Notes: generated by a model from the letters alone, not told the origin. Counted from the stretch's first letter, positions 1 through 8,994 are shown. The stretch: DNA of 64,000 nucleotides from Methyloversatilis sp. (GCF_030698125.1 NZ_JAUYNV010000050.1:95157-159156), one strand, 5' to 3'. Program-made: numbers and translations.

Positions 1-555
1 ATTCACGTTCATGTGCAGGATGCGCCACGACTTGCCGAGTGATTCGGCGACGATCTTCGCGCGGGCGTTGAAGGCGGCGATGCCGTCGGCGATGGCGTCG
101 TTCTCGGCCTGCCTTGAGGCTTCTTCGCTCGGTTCCAGCGTCAGCTGGCCAACCGCCAGCTGGGTCTGCAACTTGCCCAGCAGTTCGGAAATGGCGGCCT
201 GATCCTTCGATTCGAGCAGCAGCTCCGAACGCATGCGCCAGCTTTCGATGCTGCGGCCGTTCTTGCCATAGACCGGGTAGGTCGAGGTATTGCCGCTGCG
301 CACCTTCACACTCGGGTAAGGCTTGGTCGTGGCGATGGCCGACTGCATGACCGCATTGACCTTCTTCGCCAGCGCGCTCGGCGTGGCGTCACCCATTTCG
401 ATGTAGGCCTGGGCGCGTGCGAGGTCATTCGGGGCGAGGCGGGAGGCTTCGGCATTCAGGTCAACCACGATGCCGGCGCGCTGGACGGCGGTGTGGTCGG
501 CGGCCTGGGCGACGGAAAGCGTGGCGGCAAGCAGCAGCCAGAACGGATGTTTCAT
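1..555 (-). CDS. SIMPL-domain (DUF541) periplasmic protein, 3' end outside window
   Basis: Reading leftward from an ATG at 555, the frame stays open to base 1, giving 185 codons with no stop, so the C-terminus lies outside the window. The first ~19 residues (MKHPFWLLLAAT then SVAQA) look like a Sec signal peptide with an AQA-type cleavage site. The mature part alternates strand and helix, contains 'YPVYGKNGRSIESWRMRSEL' and resembles the SIMPL/DUF541 family (YggE/BP26-like), secreted proteins of poorly defined function sometimes linked to oxidative stress. The family is normally ~230-250 aa, so roughly 50-60 residues should be missing. The assignment is by pattern recognition and the biological role is not inferable here. 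Confidence 0.7.
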   Translation of the reverse strand, partial: MKHPFWLLLAATLSVAQAADHTAVQRAGIVVDLNAEASRLAPNDLARAQAYIEMGDATPSALAKKVNAVMQSAIATTKPYPSVKVRSGNTSTYPVYGKNGRSIESWRMRSELLLESKDQAAISELLGKLQTQLAVGQLTLEPSEEASRQAENDAIADGIAAFNARAKIVAESLGKSWRILHMNVN

Positions 556-613
556 GGGGGGCTCCCGCAATGTGATCAGTGCGGGAGTATAACCAGCGCG
601 CTGCAGGCGTCTG

Positions 614-838
614 TCAGCGCTTGCGACGTACCGGCCGGTCGTCTTCGGTGTCGATGCGGATCGGCTCGCCCAGCTCTTCTTGCGTGTCGCGCTCATCGCC
701 CAGCGCCGACAGCAGCGCGGCGCCGATCAGTGCGAGGTAGGCCAGCACGGCCAGTCCGGCCGCTTCGCTGTTGAAGGCGACCATGATGGCGGGCAGGGCG
801 TGCGCGCCGGTGAAATAGAAGGTGGTGCGTTCGGCCAT
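614..838 (-). CDS. Small predicted membrane protein
   Basis: This 74-residue protein has a good ribosome binding site (GAGGAG, 6 nt before the ATG). Residues ~12-45 are hydrophobic and Ala/Leu-rich (VAFNSEAAGLAVLAYLALIGAALLSAL), long enough for one membrane segment. The tail is very charged (Asp/Glu, ending RPVRRKR), so a cytoplasmic C-terminus is likely. I do not recognise a family. It lies between the SIMPL gene and the gamma carbonic anhydrase gene, all reading leftward but with gaps of 58 and 80 bases, so co-transcription is possible but unproven. Confidence 0.6.
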   Translation of the reverse strand: MAERTTFYFTGAHALPAIMVAFNSEAAGLAVLAYLALIGAALLSALGDERDTQEELGEPIRIDTEDDRPVRRKR

Positions 839-918
839 GTCGATCTCCTCGAGTGACGTTCTCAGGGAATATCGACGCCGGTTGGCAGAACTGAAGCGTG
901 ATTCAGGGTTGACTGCGC

Positions 919-1449
919 CTAGTCGCGCGGCACTTCCTTCAGCCCGGTCCGGTAGTGCCGCGCCTTGTCGACGTACTGCGCAGAGCCGGACATGAGCGCC
1001 GCCACTTCTTCGTCGCTCAGTTCGCGCACGATGCGACCGGGCGAGCCGACGACGAGCGAGCGGTCGGGAATGACGCGCCCTTCCGGAATCAGCGCATTGG
1101 CGCCGATCAGGCAGTTGCGGCCCACGACGGCGCGGTTCATGACCACCGCCTTGATGCCGATCAGCGACCCGTCACCGATGGTGCAACCGTGCAGCATGGC
1201 ATGGTGACCGACCGTGACGTCGTCGCCGATGGTCAGCGGCACGCCTTCGTCGATATGCAGCACCGCACCGTCCTGCACGTTGCTGCGTTCGCCCACGACG
1301 ATGCGGTCGTTGTCGGCCCGGATGACGGCGCCGAACCATACGCTGCTGTCGGCCTTCAGTTCGACCTCGCCGATCACGGTCGCGTTGGACGCGATCCACG
1401 CGGAAGGATGGATGTCGGGCTGCTGGTCGTCGATGCTGTAGATGCTCAT
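919..1449 (-). CDS. Gamma-class carbonic anhydrase family protein (YrdA/PaaY-like)
   Basis: The 176-residue protein has the hexapeptide-repeat pattern of a left-handed beta-helix (V-x-G-x-x-x and I-G-D-x-x motifs), typical of the trimeric gamma carbonic anhydrase / YrdA / PaaY family. Zinc-ligand-like histidines are visible in 'VLHIDEG' and 'VGHHAMLHGC', matching the three-His arrangement of the family. Length is normal (170-180 aa). Many members are annotated carbonic anhydrase without activity having been shown, so hydration of CO2 is only a possibility; an acyl-CoA thioesterase-type role, as in PaaY, is an alternative. It is monocistronic by spacing. Confidence 0.85.
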   Translation of the reverse strand: MSIYSIDDQQPDIHPSAWIASNATVIGEVELKADSSVWFGAVIRADNDRIVVGERSNVQDGAVLHIDEGVPLTIGDDVTVGHHAMLHGCTIGDGSLIGIKAVVMNRAVVGRNCLIGANALIPEGRVIPDRSLVVGSPGRIVRELSDEEVAALMSGSAQYVDKARHYRTGLKEVPRD

Positions 1450-1646
1450 GCTTGCTTTCGTTTTCCCGCGTGGGCGGTGAATCGGGCGGTGAATCAGTTC
1501 CCCGAACGATCAGATACGTCGTGCCTGTCCAGACCCGGTTTGCGCATTACACTCGTGCTGCAATGCAAACAGGGCGCGATTGTAAGCGCAAGCGCACAGG
1601 GTCTTGCAAGCAGGGGGTAGTTTTGCCACCGTGCCGGAGAGTGCAG

Positions 1647-1913
1647 ATGAACGAAAGATTGGGCAGCTCGCTGGACGATTTCGAAGCCGGGCGCATCGAC
1701 ATGGACGCGCTGATCGCCATCTGGCGCCGCCTTGGCGTCGAAGACGCAAACCTGCCGGCGAAGTGGCGCGAAGTGCTCGACGGCCTGCTGATGCGGCTTG
1801 AATCCGCCCGGTTGTTTTCGCAGGACAGTTGCTCGTTCAGCCGCAGCGAACTGCTCGCAACGATGCGCGAATGGCTCGCGCGGGCGCAGACCCAGGTGCA
1901 GGCGCAGCAGTGA
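1647..1913 (+). CDS. Hypothetical protein
   Basis: The ATG at 1647 is preceded by GGAGAG and gives 88 residues. The reading frame is open further upstream, but that part reads as low-complexity basic sequence, so the internal ATG is preferred. The protein is predicted all-helical, acidic near the start (LDDFEAGRIDMDALIAIWRR) and ends in a Gln/Ala-rich helix. No signal peptide or membrane segment is visible and the family was not recognised. It stands alone before a repeat array. Confidence 0.55.
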   Translation: MNERLGSSLDDFEAGRIDMDALIAIWRRLGVEDANLPAKWREVLDGLLMRLESARLFSQDSCSFSRSELLATMREWLARAQTQVQAQQ

Positions 1914-1933
1914 GGCGGGGGCGGGGTGTTGTT

Positions 1934-2349
1934 GTTGGGCATCGCTTCGCTCACCCCAACCTACGGGTTGATGCGGCGCGAATCGGTGGGCGGTTTGTGT
2001 GAGGTAACGGTGAGGCGAGGTGTGGGGTGCTGCTGTTGGGCATCGCTGCGCTCACCCCAACCTGCGGGTGGATGCGGCGCGAATCGGTGGGCGGTTTGTG
2101 TGGGGTAACGGTGAGGCGAGGGGCGGCGTGTTGTTGTTGGGCATCGCTGCGCTCACCCCAACCTGCGGGTTGATGTGGCGCGAATCGGTGGGCGGTTTTT
2201 GTGGGGGGTATCGGTGAGGCGAGGTGTGGCGTGCTGCTGTTGGGCATCGCTTCGCTCACCCCAACCTACGCCGGTGATCCGGCTGCGACACCGCGAGCTC
2301 CATCCCGGCCGAGAAGCCGTAGGTTGGGGTGAGCGCAGCGATGCCCAAC
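1934..2349. repeat. REP-like array A: four ~101-bp tandem repeats plus one inverted copy
   Basis: Bases 1914-2436 hold no convincing gene. Instead a stem-loop element, GTTGGG-(15 nt)-CCCAAC followed by CTAC or CTGC, occurs at 1934-1964, 2035-2065, 2136-2166 and 2239-2269. A fifth copy lies in the opposite orientation at 2319-2349, where it reads GTAG-GTTGGG...CCCAAC. The first four are embedded in a longer unit of 101-103 bases that also repeats (GGCGCGAATCGGTGGGCGG part). The GTAG tetranucleotide beside a hairpin is the hallmark of REP sequences moved by RAYT (Y1) transposases. A related single copy is at 19101-19133. No RAYT gene lies in the window. Confidence 0.85.
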
Positions 2350-2391
2350 ACCCGCCGCTGATCCAACGCCGACATTTTTTATTCCCGCCCG

Positions 2392-2415
2392 AAAAAAGGG
2401 CGCCCGCAGGCGCCC
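2392..2415 (-). terminator. Rho-independent terminator of the leftward serine-cycle operon
   Basis: On the minus strand, directly after the fchA stop, GGGCGCC-TGCG-GGCGCCC forms a perfect 7-bp stem with a 4-nt loop, followed by TTTTTT. It is well placed to end the glyA-sgaA-hprA-mtdA-fchA transcript. Confidence 0.85.
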
Positions 2416-2436
2416 CTTGATGACCGAACTGACGGT

Positions 2437-3066
2437 TCAGAGCTTGCTCTTCACCACCTCGACCACGCGATCGGCTTCCGCCACCCACCTGGCTAGCAGG
2501 GCGTCGGTTTCGGCGCGGCGCGAGGCGGCGAAATCGGCGTCCTTGATGCTGGGCACGTTGATGTCGACGTTCAGCGCCGCCGAACGCAGCGCCGCCTGGG
2601 CGGCCAGCGCGGCGACACCGGCGTCGGACACGACGTTCCGGTTGCCCTTTTCGGCCGCCACCAGACTGAGGGCGATCACCTCGGCGCAGGCGCGGGCGCA
2701 GGCCAGCGGTGCGTCGGTGGCCATCTTCAGGCCGTCCTGGATCGCGGCAGAGCGTGCAGCCTTCTGCTCGTCCGTGTCCTTGGGCAGACCGTAGGCGGCC
2801 ATCAGGCCGTCAAAGGCTTCGACGTCGGCGCGGATGAAGTCGGTCAGCGTGGCACGCAGGCCTTCGGCTTGCGCCAGCAGGTCCTTCATGTCGCCTTCGA
2901 CTTCGGCGTACGCCTTCTTGCCGATGGTCAGGTTGCACACCATGCTGACCAGCGCCGCACCCATGCCGCCCATGATGGCCGCGGCGCTGCCGCCGCCCGG
3001 CGTGGGCGCGCTGCTGGCCAGTTCGTCGAGAAAGGTGGTGACCGGTTTATCCTTGATCATGGTCAT
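2437..3066 (-). CDS. fchA: Methenyl-tetrahydrofolate cyclohydrolase FchA
   Basis: The 209-residue protein belongs to the formiminotransferase-cyclodeaminase/cyclohydrolase family, as shown by 'PGGGSAAAIMGGMGAALVSMVCNLT' read in pieces, a glycine-rich start followed by helices. It matches the length of FchA from serine-cycle methylotrophs (~208 aa). It interconverts methenyl-THF and formyl-THF in the cytoplasm, between FtfL and MtdA. It starts 4 bases after the mtdA stop, as expected for translational coupling, and is the last gene of the leftward operon. Context (mtdA upstream, ftfL in the facing operon) makes the function secure. Confidence 0.93.
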   Translation of the reverse strand: MTMIKDKPVTTFLDELASSAPTPGGGSAAAIMGGMGAALVSMVCNLTIGKKAYAEVEGDMKDLLAQAEGLRATLTDFIRADVEAFDGLMAAYGLPKDTDEQKAARSAAIQDGLKMATDAPLACARACAEVIALSLVAAEKGNRNVVSDAGVAALAAQAALRSAALNVDINVPSIKDADFAASRRAETDALLARWVAEADRVVEVVKSKL

Positions 3067-3069
3067 CGC

Positions 3070-3930
3070 TCAGCCCACCATCGTCTTGGCCATCGCGTAG
3101 ATTTCCGGCGCATCCAGCGTGATGTCGTTGCTTTCAAACAGCTTGGCCACGCAGGCGCGCTGCAGCGCAATCTTCAGCGCACCGAAACCGATGGCACCGA
3201 ACACGATCTTGCCGTGCTTGACCGCGCCCTTGTCCATCATGTCGATGCCTTCGATGCCGAGCGGCGGCGTGGCGTTGGCGTCGGCCATCATTTCCAGCGT
3301 CGGGTTGTCCTTCCAGTGACGCTCTTCGAGCAGCTGGATGCCGCCGGCACCGGTCGCGATGACGATGTTCGCGCCTTCGATCGCGCGACCGCGCGCGTCA
3401 TTGTCCGCCGCCTCGGCAATGCCGACGTCGAGGTTGAACGTGGCCTTCAGCTGTTTCGCCGCGTCTTCCGCAGTGGCCAATTTGCGCGACACCAGCGTGA
3501 CCGTTGCACCTTCGCTGGCCAGCATCACGGCGGCGCGCGTGCCGACCGGTCCGGTACCGCCGAGGATGACGACCTTCTTGCCCTTCAGCGGACCGCGGTG
3601 ACCCAGCCAGGCGACGCAGGCGGCCGCGGTGGTGTTCGAACCGTTGCTGTCGAGCATCACCGACACGCGGAAGTTGCTGAAGAACTTCTTCTTTACTGCC
3701 TTGAACAGGGCTTCGCCTTCGGCCATGTTGCTGCCGCCGATGAAGATCGCGGTGTTCTTCTTGTCCTTCGGCGCGCGCGTGAAGATGGCGCCATCGACCA
3801 TGGCACCGACGTTGTGCGGATGCACGCCGCCGTAGCCGATCACGTGGTCGGCGCCGCCGTCGTTGCATACGACGTTGTCGAAGACGGACGGATGTTCATC
3901 GGTATCGAATTGATAAAGCAGTTTTTTCAT
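3070..3930 (-). CDS. mtdA: NADP-dependent methylene-THF / methylene-H4MPT dehydrogenase MtdA
   Basis: I chose the ATG at 3930 (MKKLLYQFDTDEHPS), giving 286 aa, because MtdA proteins begin this way and are ~288 aa; an upstream in-frame ATG at 3963 would add 11 basic residues. GAGAGAC precedes the start. The first half carries the substrate domain (FIGGSNM, MLDSNGSNTTAAA), followed by a Rossmann fold with 'VVILGGTGPVGTRAA'. MtdA oxidises methylene-THF (and methylene-tetrahydromethanopterin) with NADP+. It lies between hprA (60-base gap) and fchA (4-base gap) in the serine-cycle operon. Confidence 0.93.
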   Translation of the reverse strand: MKKLLYQFDTDEHPSVFDNVVCNDGGADHVIGYGGVHPHNVGAMVDGAIFTRAPKDKKNTAIFIGGSNMAEGEALFKAVKKKFFSNFRVSVMLDSNGSNTTAAACVAWLGHRGPLKGKKVVILGGTGPVGTRAAVMLASEGATVTLVSRKLATAEDAAKQLKATFNLDVGIAEAADNDARGRAIEGANIVIATGAGGIQLLEERHWKDNPTLEMMADANATPPLGIEGIDMMDKGAVKHGKIVFGAIGFGALKIALQRACVAKLFESNDITLDAPEIYAMAKTMVG

Positions 3931-3990
3931 TGTCGTCTCTCGCTGTCTCGATGAACGCCGCACCGCCGGCCGGGGTGCGGCGAACGATTT

Positions 3991-4941
3991 TCAGGTCACG
4001 GTATTGACCGGGCTGCCCTTGACCCAGGCTTCCACATTGTCGATCAACTGGTCGGCCAGGAACTGCATGGCACCATCCGACGCCCATGCGACGTGCGGCG
4101 TCAGGATGAAGTTCGGCAGGCGCAGGTCGAGCAGCGGGTTGCCTTCCTTCGGCGGCTCCTTGGTCAGCACGTCGAAGCCGGCACCGCCGATGACGCCTTC
4201 CTTCAGCGCAGTCACCAGATCTTCTTCATGTACCAGACCGCCGCGCGCCGTGTTGATCAGGATGGCGCTGCGCTTCATCTTCCTGAACTGCGGCATGCTG
4301 AACATGTTGCGGCTGTCCGCGGTCAGCGGGCAGTGCAGCGAAATGATGTCGGACTCGGCCAGCACCTGTTCGACCGGCGTGAATTCCACACCCGGCGCCT
4401 TCGGACCTTCATGGTCGGCAAACAGCACCTTCATGCCGAAGCCGCGCGCGATCTTCGCCGTGCCCTGGCCGAGCGCGCCTTCGCCGAAAATGCCGATGGT
4501 GCTGTCGAACAGGTCATGGATCGGGTGATCGAAAAAGCAGAACTGATCCACTTCCTGCCAGCGGCCGCGCTCCACGTCCTGCCGGTAGGCCAGGATGCTG
4601 CGACGCAGCGCAAGGATCAGCGCGAACGCATGTTCCGGCACGGTGTGCACCGCGTAATTGCGGATGTTCGATACGGTGATGCCACGCTCGCGGCAGGCCG
4701 GTACATCGATCACGTCGTAGCCGGTGGCGGCGACGCCGATCATCTTCAGGTTCGGCAGCTGGGCCAGCACATCGCCGCGCAACGCAACCTTGTTGGTGAT
4801 GGCCACGGTCGCATTCTTCAGGCGCTCGACCACCTGGGCGGGTGAGGTGGTCTCGTATTCTTCCCAGGTGTGCTCGAACGACGGCCGACGTACGGTGGCC
4901 TTGAGCGTCGAACGGTCCAGAAACACGACGTGTTGCGACAT
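3991..4941 (-). CDS. hprA: NADH-dependent hydroxypyruvate reductase HprA
   Basis: The ATG at 4941 (MSQHVVFLDRSTL), preceded by GAGGAAATAGC, gives 316 aa, the usual size for methylotroph HprA (~314 aa); an upstream extension to 5055 would run through a terminator hairpin and is rejected. This is a D-2-hydroxyacid dehydrogenase: nucleotide site 'GIFGEGALGQGTAKIA', catalytic Arg in 'LINTARGGL', Glu in 'VLTKEPP' and His in 'LTPHVAW'. It reduces hydroxypyruvate to D-glycerate in the serine cycle. It is separated from sgaA by a terminator-like hairpin, which may set its level relative to the upstream genes. Confidence 0.92.
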   Translation of the reverse strand: MSQHVVFLDRSTLKATVRRPSFEHTWEEYETTSPAQVVERLKNATVAITNKVALRGDVLAQLPNLKMIGVAATGYDVIDVPACRERGITVSNIRNYAVHTVPEHAFALILALRRSILAYRQDVERGRWQEVDQFCFFDHPIHDLFDSTIGIFGEGALGQGTAKIARGFGMKVLFADHEGPKAPGVEFTPVEQVLAESDIISLHCPLTADSRNMFSMPQFRKMKRSAILINTARGGLVHEEDLVTALKEGVIGGAGFDVLTKEPPKEGNPLLDLRLPNFILTPHVAWASDGAMQFLADQLIDNVEAWVKGSPVNTVT

Positions 4942-4969
4942 GCTATTTCCTCGCAGTGTTTGTAAATAC

Positions 4970-4994
4970 AAAAAAAGGCCGGGCGAACCCGGCC
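4970..4994 (-). terminator. Intra-operon terminator-like hairpin between sgaA and hprA
   Basis: On the minus strand GGCCGGG-TTCG-CCCGGCC is a perfect 7-bp stem closed by a UUCG tetraloop and followed by seven T. It lies 31 bases after the sgaA stop and 29 bases before the hprA start. It looks like a full intrinsic terminator, yet the next genes belong to the same pathway, so partial read-through or a 3'-end stabilising role is likely. Confidence 0.8.
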
Positions 4995-5024
4995 GTTCAA
5001 AATGAGCAAACGGTCGGGAAGCCC

Positions 5025-6212
5025 TTACTTTACCTGCTGCGCATGGGTACGCCACCAGGTCGAAGCGGCCGCGACACCGGAACCCGGCGTCACGTTGATG
5101 CCGTTGTCGAGCATCGACATTTCAGCACCGGCAATCGCGCTCATCAGCGACAGGCAGTTCAGGTCGCCGACGTGGCCGATGCGGAACACCTTGCCGGCCA
5201 CCTTCGACAGGCCTGCACCCAGCGACAGGTTGTAGCGGGCGTAGGCGTTGCTGATCACCTTGGCGGCGTCGAAACCTTCCGGCACCAGAATGGCGCTGAC
5301 GGTGTTCGAGTACCACTCCGGTGCCTGGGCGCACAGCTTGAGCTTCCAGCCGTCGTGGACCGCGGCGCGCACGCCGTTCGCCAGATATTCGTGACGGGCG
5401 AAGATGTTCTCCAGGCCTTCCTCGAAAATCGTGTCCAGCGCTTCACGCATGCCGTACAGCATCGGAATCGACGGCGTATAGGGGAAGTAGCCGGTGGCGT
5501 TGTTCTTCAGCATGTCGCCGATGTCGAAGTAGCAGCGGCGCGAGGTCGCACCTTCCATCGCCTTGATCGCCTTCGAGCTCATGCCCAGGATGCCCATGCC
5601 GGCCGGCAGCATGAAGCCCTTCTGCGAACCCGACACGGCGCAGTCGACGCCCCACTCTTCCATGCGGAAGTCGATGCTGACCAGCGAACTGACCGTATCG
5701 ACCATCAGTAGCGCCGGGTGGCCGGCGTTGTCCATGGCCTTGCGCACCTTGCCGATGTCGCTCGAGACGCCGGTGGCGGTTTCATTCTGGCAGGCCAGCA
5801 CGGCCTTGATCTTGTGCTCCTTGTCGGCGCGCAGGACTTCCTCGTACTTGTCGTACGGCACACCCGTGCCCCAGTCGGTGTCGATGACCTGCACCTCGAA
5901 GCCCAGGCGTTGCGCCATGTCGGCCCACAGGTGGCTGAACTGGCCGAAGCGCGAGCACAGCACCTTGTCGCCCGGCGACAGGGTGTTGGTCAGCGCGGCT
6001 TCCCACATGCCGGTGCCCGATGCCGGGAACGTGACGATGGTGCCTTCGGTGGTCTTGAACACCTTCTTCAGGTCCGCCAGAACCGACAGCGTCAGTTCCG
6101 GGAACCTGGGCGAACGGTGGTCTTCCTGTGCCACCACCATGGCGCGCAGGATGCGGTCCGGCGTGTTGGTGGGGCCCGGCACGTACAGATGGTTACGGCC
6201 TGCGATACGCAT
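5025..6212 (-). CDS. sgaA: Serine-glyoxylate aminotransferase
   Basis: The 395-residue class V PLP aminotransferase begins MRIAGRNHLYVPGPTNTPDR, a typical start for the family. The PLP lysine is visible in 'VSGSQKGFMLPAG', and 'HRSPRFPEL' and 'GTGMWEAAL' are conserved. It transfers the amino group of serine to glyoxylate, giving hydroxypyruvate and glycine, and so links malyl-CoA cleavage back to glyA. It lies 75 bases downstream of glyA and upstream of hprA on the same strand. An AGGAGA-like site precedes the start. The context leaves little doubt over related alanine-glyoxylate enzymes. Confidence 0.93.
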   Translation of the reverse strand: MRIAGRNHLYVPGPTNTPDRILRAMVVAQEDHRSPRFPELTLSVLADLKKVFKTTEGTIVTFPASGTGMWEAALTNTLSPGDKVLCSRFGQFSHLWADMAQRLGFEVQVIDTDWGTGVPYDKYEEVLRADKEHKIKAVLACQNETATGVSSDIGKVRKAMDNAGHPALLMVDTVSSLVSIDFRMEEWGVDCAVSGSQKGFMLPAGMGILGMSSKAIKAMEGATSRRCYFDIGDMLKNNATGYFPYTPSIPMLYGMREALDTIFEEGLENIFARHEYLANGVRAAVHDGWKLKLCAQAPEWYSNTVSAILVPEGFDAAKVISNAYARYNLSLGAGLSKVAGKVFRIGHVGDLNCLSLMSAIAGAEMSMLDNGINVTPGSGVAAASTWWRTHAQQVK

Positions 6213-6287
6213 ATAACAATCTCCTGAAATGAATGCTTCGAATGTCTGTAATGGGAAGGGCGGAAATGGGGGATCCGTTCATGGCGT

Positions 6288-7541
6288 TCACTTGCGACCG
6301 TATACCGGGTGTGCGGTGCACAGCGTCGTGACTTCGCCGACGACGCGCGCGATCACGGCGTCGTCGGTCGGGGCTTCAAGCACGTCCACGATCAGGTTTG
6401 CAACTTGTCTGGCCTCGGCTTCCTTAAAGCCTCGGGTAGTCATCGCTGGGCTTCCGATGCGGATGCCGCTAGTCACGAACGGTTTTTGTGGGTCGTTCGG
6501 GATGGCGTTCTTGTTGACCGTGATATGCGCACGGCCGAGCGCGGCTTCAGCTTCCTTGCCGGTCACGTTCTTGGCGCGCAGGTCGACCAGGAACAGGTGC
6601 GACTGGGTGCGGCCGGACACGATGCGCACGCCGCGCTCGACCAGCGTTTCAGCCATCACCTGCGCGTTGTTCAGCACCTGCTGCTGATAGGTCTTGAATT
6701 CCGGTGTCGCGGCTTCCTTGAACGCCACGGCCTTGGCGGCGATCACGTGCATCAGCGGACCACCCTGGATGCCCGGGAAAATCATCGAGTTGATCGGCTT
6801 TTCGAACTCGGCCTTGCCCATGATCACGCCACCACGCGGGCCGCGCAGCGTCTTGTGCGTGGTCGAGGTGACAAAGTCGGCGATGCCGATCGGGCTCGGG
6901 TACAGGCCGGCAGCGACCAGGCCGGAGTAGTGGGCCATGTCGACCAGCAGCAAGGCACCGACCGAATCGGCGATCTCGCGGAAGCGCTGGAAATCAATGT
7001 GCAGCGAGTAGGCCGACGCGCCGGCGACGATCATCTTCGGCTTGTATTCATGCGCCAGCATTTCGACCTGCTTGTAGTCGATCGCTTCGGTTTCGGGATC
7101 CAGACCGTAGGCGACGCCCTTGTAGATCTTGCCGGAGAAGTTCACCGACGAACCGTGCGTCAGGTGACCGCCGTGGGCCAGCGACATGCCGAGCAGGGTG
7201 TCGCCCGGCTGCAACATCGACATGTACACAGCGGCATTGGCCTGCGAGCCCGAATGCGGCTGCACATTGGCGAACTCGGCGCCGAACAGCGCCTTCAGGC
7301 GGTCGATGGCCAACTGTTCCGCAACGTCGACGAACTCACAGCCACCGTAATAGCGCTTGCCCGGATAACCCTCGGCATACTTGTTCGTCAGTACCGAACC
7401 CTGCGCTTCCATGACCGCAGGGCTGGCGTAGTTTTCCGACGCGATCAGCTCGATGTGGTGTTCCTGACGTGCGTACTCCGACTCCATGGCGGCCCACAGT
7501 TCGGGATCGGAATGGGCGATGGTCTGTTTCGGGTCAAACAT
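6288..7541 (-). CDS. glyA: Serine hydroxymethyltransferase GlyA
   Basis: The ATG at 7541 ([16 protein letters not shown]) gives 417 aa, the normal size; the frame extends upstream to 7616, but that part is not family-like. GAAAGG precedes the start. Conserved motifs include 'ELIASENY', '[18 protein letters not shown]', the PLP-lysine segment '[14 protein letters not shown]' and 'PGIQGGPL'. It condenses methylene-THF with glycine to give serine, the entry step of the serine cycle. It is the first gene of the leftward operon and faces mtkA across a shared regulatory region. Confidence 0.95.
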   Translation of the reverse strand: MFDPKQTIAHSDPELWAAMESEYARQEHHIELIASENYASPAVMEAQGSVLTNKYAEGYPGKRYYGGCEFVDVAEQLAIDRLKALFGAEFANVQPHSGSQANAAVYMSMLQPGDTLLGMSLAHGGHLTHGSSVNFSGKIYKGVAYGLDPETEAIDYKQVEMLAHEYKPKMIVAGASAYSLHIDFQRFREIADSVGALLLVDMAHYSGLVAAGLYPSPIGIADFVTSTTHKTLRGPRGGVIMGKAEFEKPINSMIFPGIQGGPLMHVIAAKAVAFKEAATPEFKTYQQQVLNNAQVMAETLVERGVRIVSGRTQSHLFLVDLRAKNVTGKEAEAALGRAHITVNKNAIPNDPQKPFVTSGIRIGSPAMTTRGFKEAEARQVANLIVDVLEAPTDDAVIARVVGEVTTLCTAHPVYGRK

Positions 7542-7818
7542 GGGATGCCTTTCGGGGAAGTGAGCGTCTGGCCCGGTTTCGGGCGTTGGCGCGTGAACTA
7601 AAACAAGACAAATCAACTATATCGTACGAAGGCAAGCCGTCGTATCGGACTTTCTTATCGCCGGGATAAGTATAAGTGAAGCTTAATTCAAACAGCCTCA
7701 CCCATAATCAAATCCATAGGTTTGTGTTTCGGACCTCCGTGCTGCCCGATGTCGGGGCGCCCGGTGATGCGGCGACAAACCGTTCTTTGAATTCAATCTG
7801 ACTGACGGAAGGTGGAGC
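7542..7818. promoter_or_regulatory. Divergent control region between glyA and mtkA operons
   Basis: The 277 bases are visibly more A/T-rich than the flanking genes and must hold both promoters. They contain an inverted repeat CTTATC-GCCGG-GATAAG at 7654-7670, immediately followed by ATAAGTG, and a CGTACGA/TCGTATC imperfect inverted pair at about 7624-7646. These are the sort of sites a LysR-type serine-cycle regulator (QscR in Methylobacterium) could bind. Which factor binds here is not known from the sequence. No ORF of interest is present. Confidence 0.6.
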
Positions 7819-8994
7819 ATGGACATTCACGAATACCAAGCGAAAGAGTTGCTGGCCGGTTTCGGAGTTCCGGTGCCGCGCGGCAGCGTGGCCTACAGCC
7901 CGGATCAGGCTGTGTACACGGCGACGGAACTGGGCGGCTGGCACTGGGCGGTGAAGGCGCAGGTGCACTCCGGGGCGCGCGGCAAGGCAGGTGGCGTCAA
8001 GCTGTGCAAGACCTATCACGAGGTCGATGCGGCGGCGCGCGAACTGCTCGGCAAGCGTCTGGTGACGGTGCAGACCGGCCCTGAAGGCAAGCCGGTGCAG
8101 CGTGTTTACGTCGAAGTCGCCGAGCCGTTCGAACGCGAATTGTATCTGGGCATCGTGCTCGACCGGAAGGCCGAGCGGGTGCGCGTGATCGCCTCGTCCG
8201 AAGGCGGCATGGACATCGAGGAACTGGCCAGCACGGCGCCGGAAAAGATCATGCAGGTCGTGGTCGAGCCGGCGGTCGGCCTGCAGGCCTTCCAGGCCCG
8301 GCAGATCGCCTTCGGCCTGAAGCTCAACATCAAGCAGGTATCGCGTGCCGTCACCGCCATCATGGGTGCCTATCGCGCCTTCCGCGATCTCGACGCGACG
8401 ATGGTCGAAATCAACCCGCTGGTGGTGACCAAGGACGACCGCGTGCTGGCACTCGATGCCAAGATGTCGTTCGACGACAACGCGATGTTCCGCCAGCGTG
8501 CCGTGGCCGACATGCGCGACCCGTCGCAGGAAGATCCGCGCGAAGTGCAGGCGGCCGAGCACAACCTGAACTACGTGGGTCTGGAGGGCGACATCGGCTG
8601 CATCATCAATGGTGCCGGTCTGGCCATGGCCACGATGGACACCATCAAGTACGCCGGCGGCGCACCGGCCAACTTCCTCGACGTCGGCGGCGGCGCCTCG
8701 CCCGAGCGCGTGGCCAATTCCTTCCGTCTCGTGCTGTCGGACAAGAACGTCAAGGCCATCCTGGTCAACATCTTCGCCGGTATCAACCGCTGCGACTGGG
8801 TCGCCCAGGGCGTCGTTCAGGCGTGCAACGACATCGATATCACGGTGCCGCTGATCGTGCGTCTGGCCGGAACGAACGAGGAAGAGGGGCAGCGCATCAT
8901 CCGCGAAAGCGGGCTGCCCATCATCAGCGCCAGTTCGCTCACCGAGGCGGCGAAGAAGGCGGTCGAAGCCGCCCGTTCGCACGCAGCCAGCTGA
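7819..8994 (+). CDS. mtkA: Malate thiokinase (malate-CoA ligase) beta subunit
   Basis: The 391-residue protein starts [12 protein letters not shown] behind a GGTGGAG site and has the ATP-grasp plus CoA-ligase layout of succinyl-CoA synthetase beta (SucC). Landmarks are '[16 protein letters not shown]', 'EINPLVV' and '[10 protein letters not shown]'. With MtkB it makes malyl-CoA from malate, CoA and ATP. The choice of malate over succinate rests on context: mtkB, ppc, malyl-CoA lyase and ftfL follow. It is the first gene of the rightward serine-cycle operon. Confidence 0.9.
   Translation: MDIHEYQAKELLAGFGVPVPRGSVAYSPDQAVYTATELGGWHWAVKAQVHSGARGKAGGVKLCKTYHEVDAAARELLGKRLVTVQTGPEGKPVQRVYVEVAEPFERELYLGIVLDRKAERVRVIASSEGGMDIEELASTAPEKIMQVVVEPAVGLQAFQARQIAFGLKLNIKQVSRAVTAIMGAYRAFRDLDATMVEINPLVVTKDDRVLALDAKMSFDDNAMFRQRAVADMRDPSQEDPREVQAAEHNLNYVGLEGDIGCIINGAGLAMATMDTIKYAGGAPANFLDVGGGASPERVANSFRLVLSDKNVKAILVNIFAGINRCDWVAQGVVQACNDIDITVPLIVRLAGTNEEEGQRIIRESGLPIISASSLTEAAKKAVEAARSHAAS

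Noticed and set aside
1934..2349. Possible CRISPR array or repeat-containing gene
   Set aside because: The whole ~101-base unit repeats including the 'spacer' part, and the open frames through it have no start context or stable composition.
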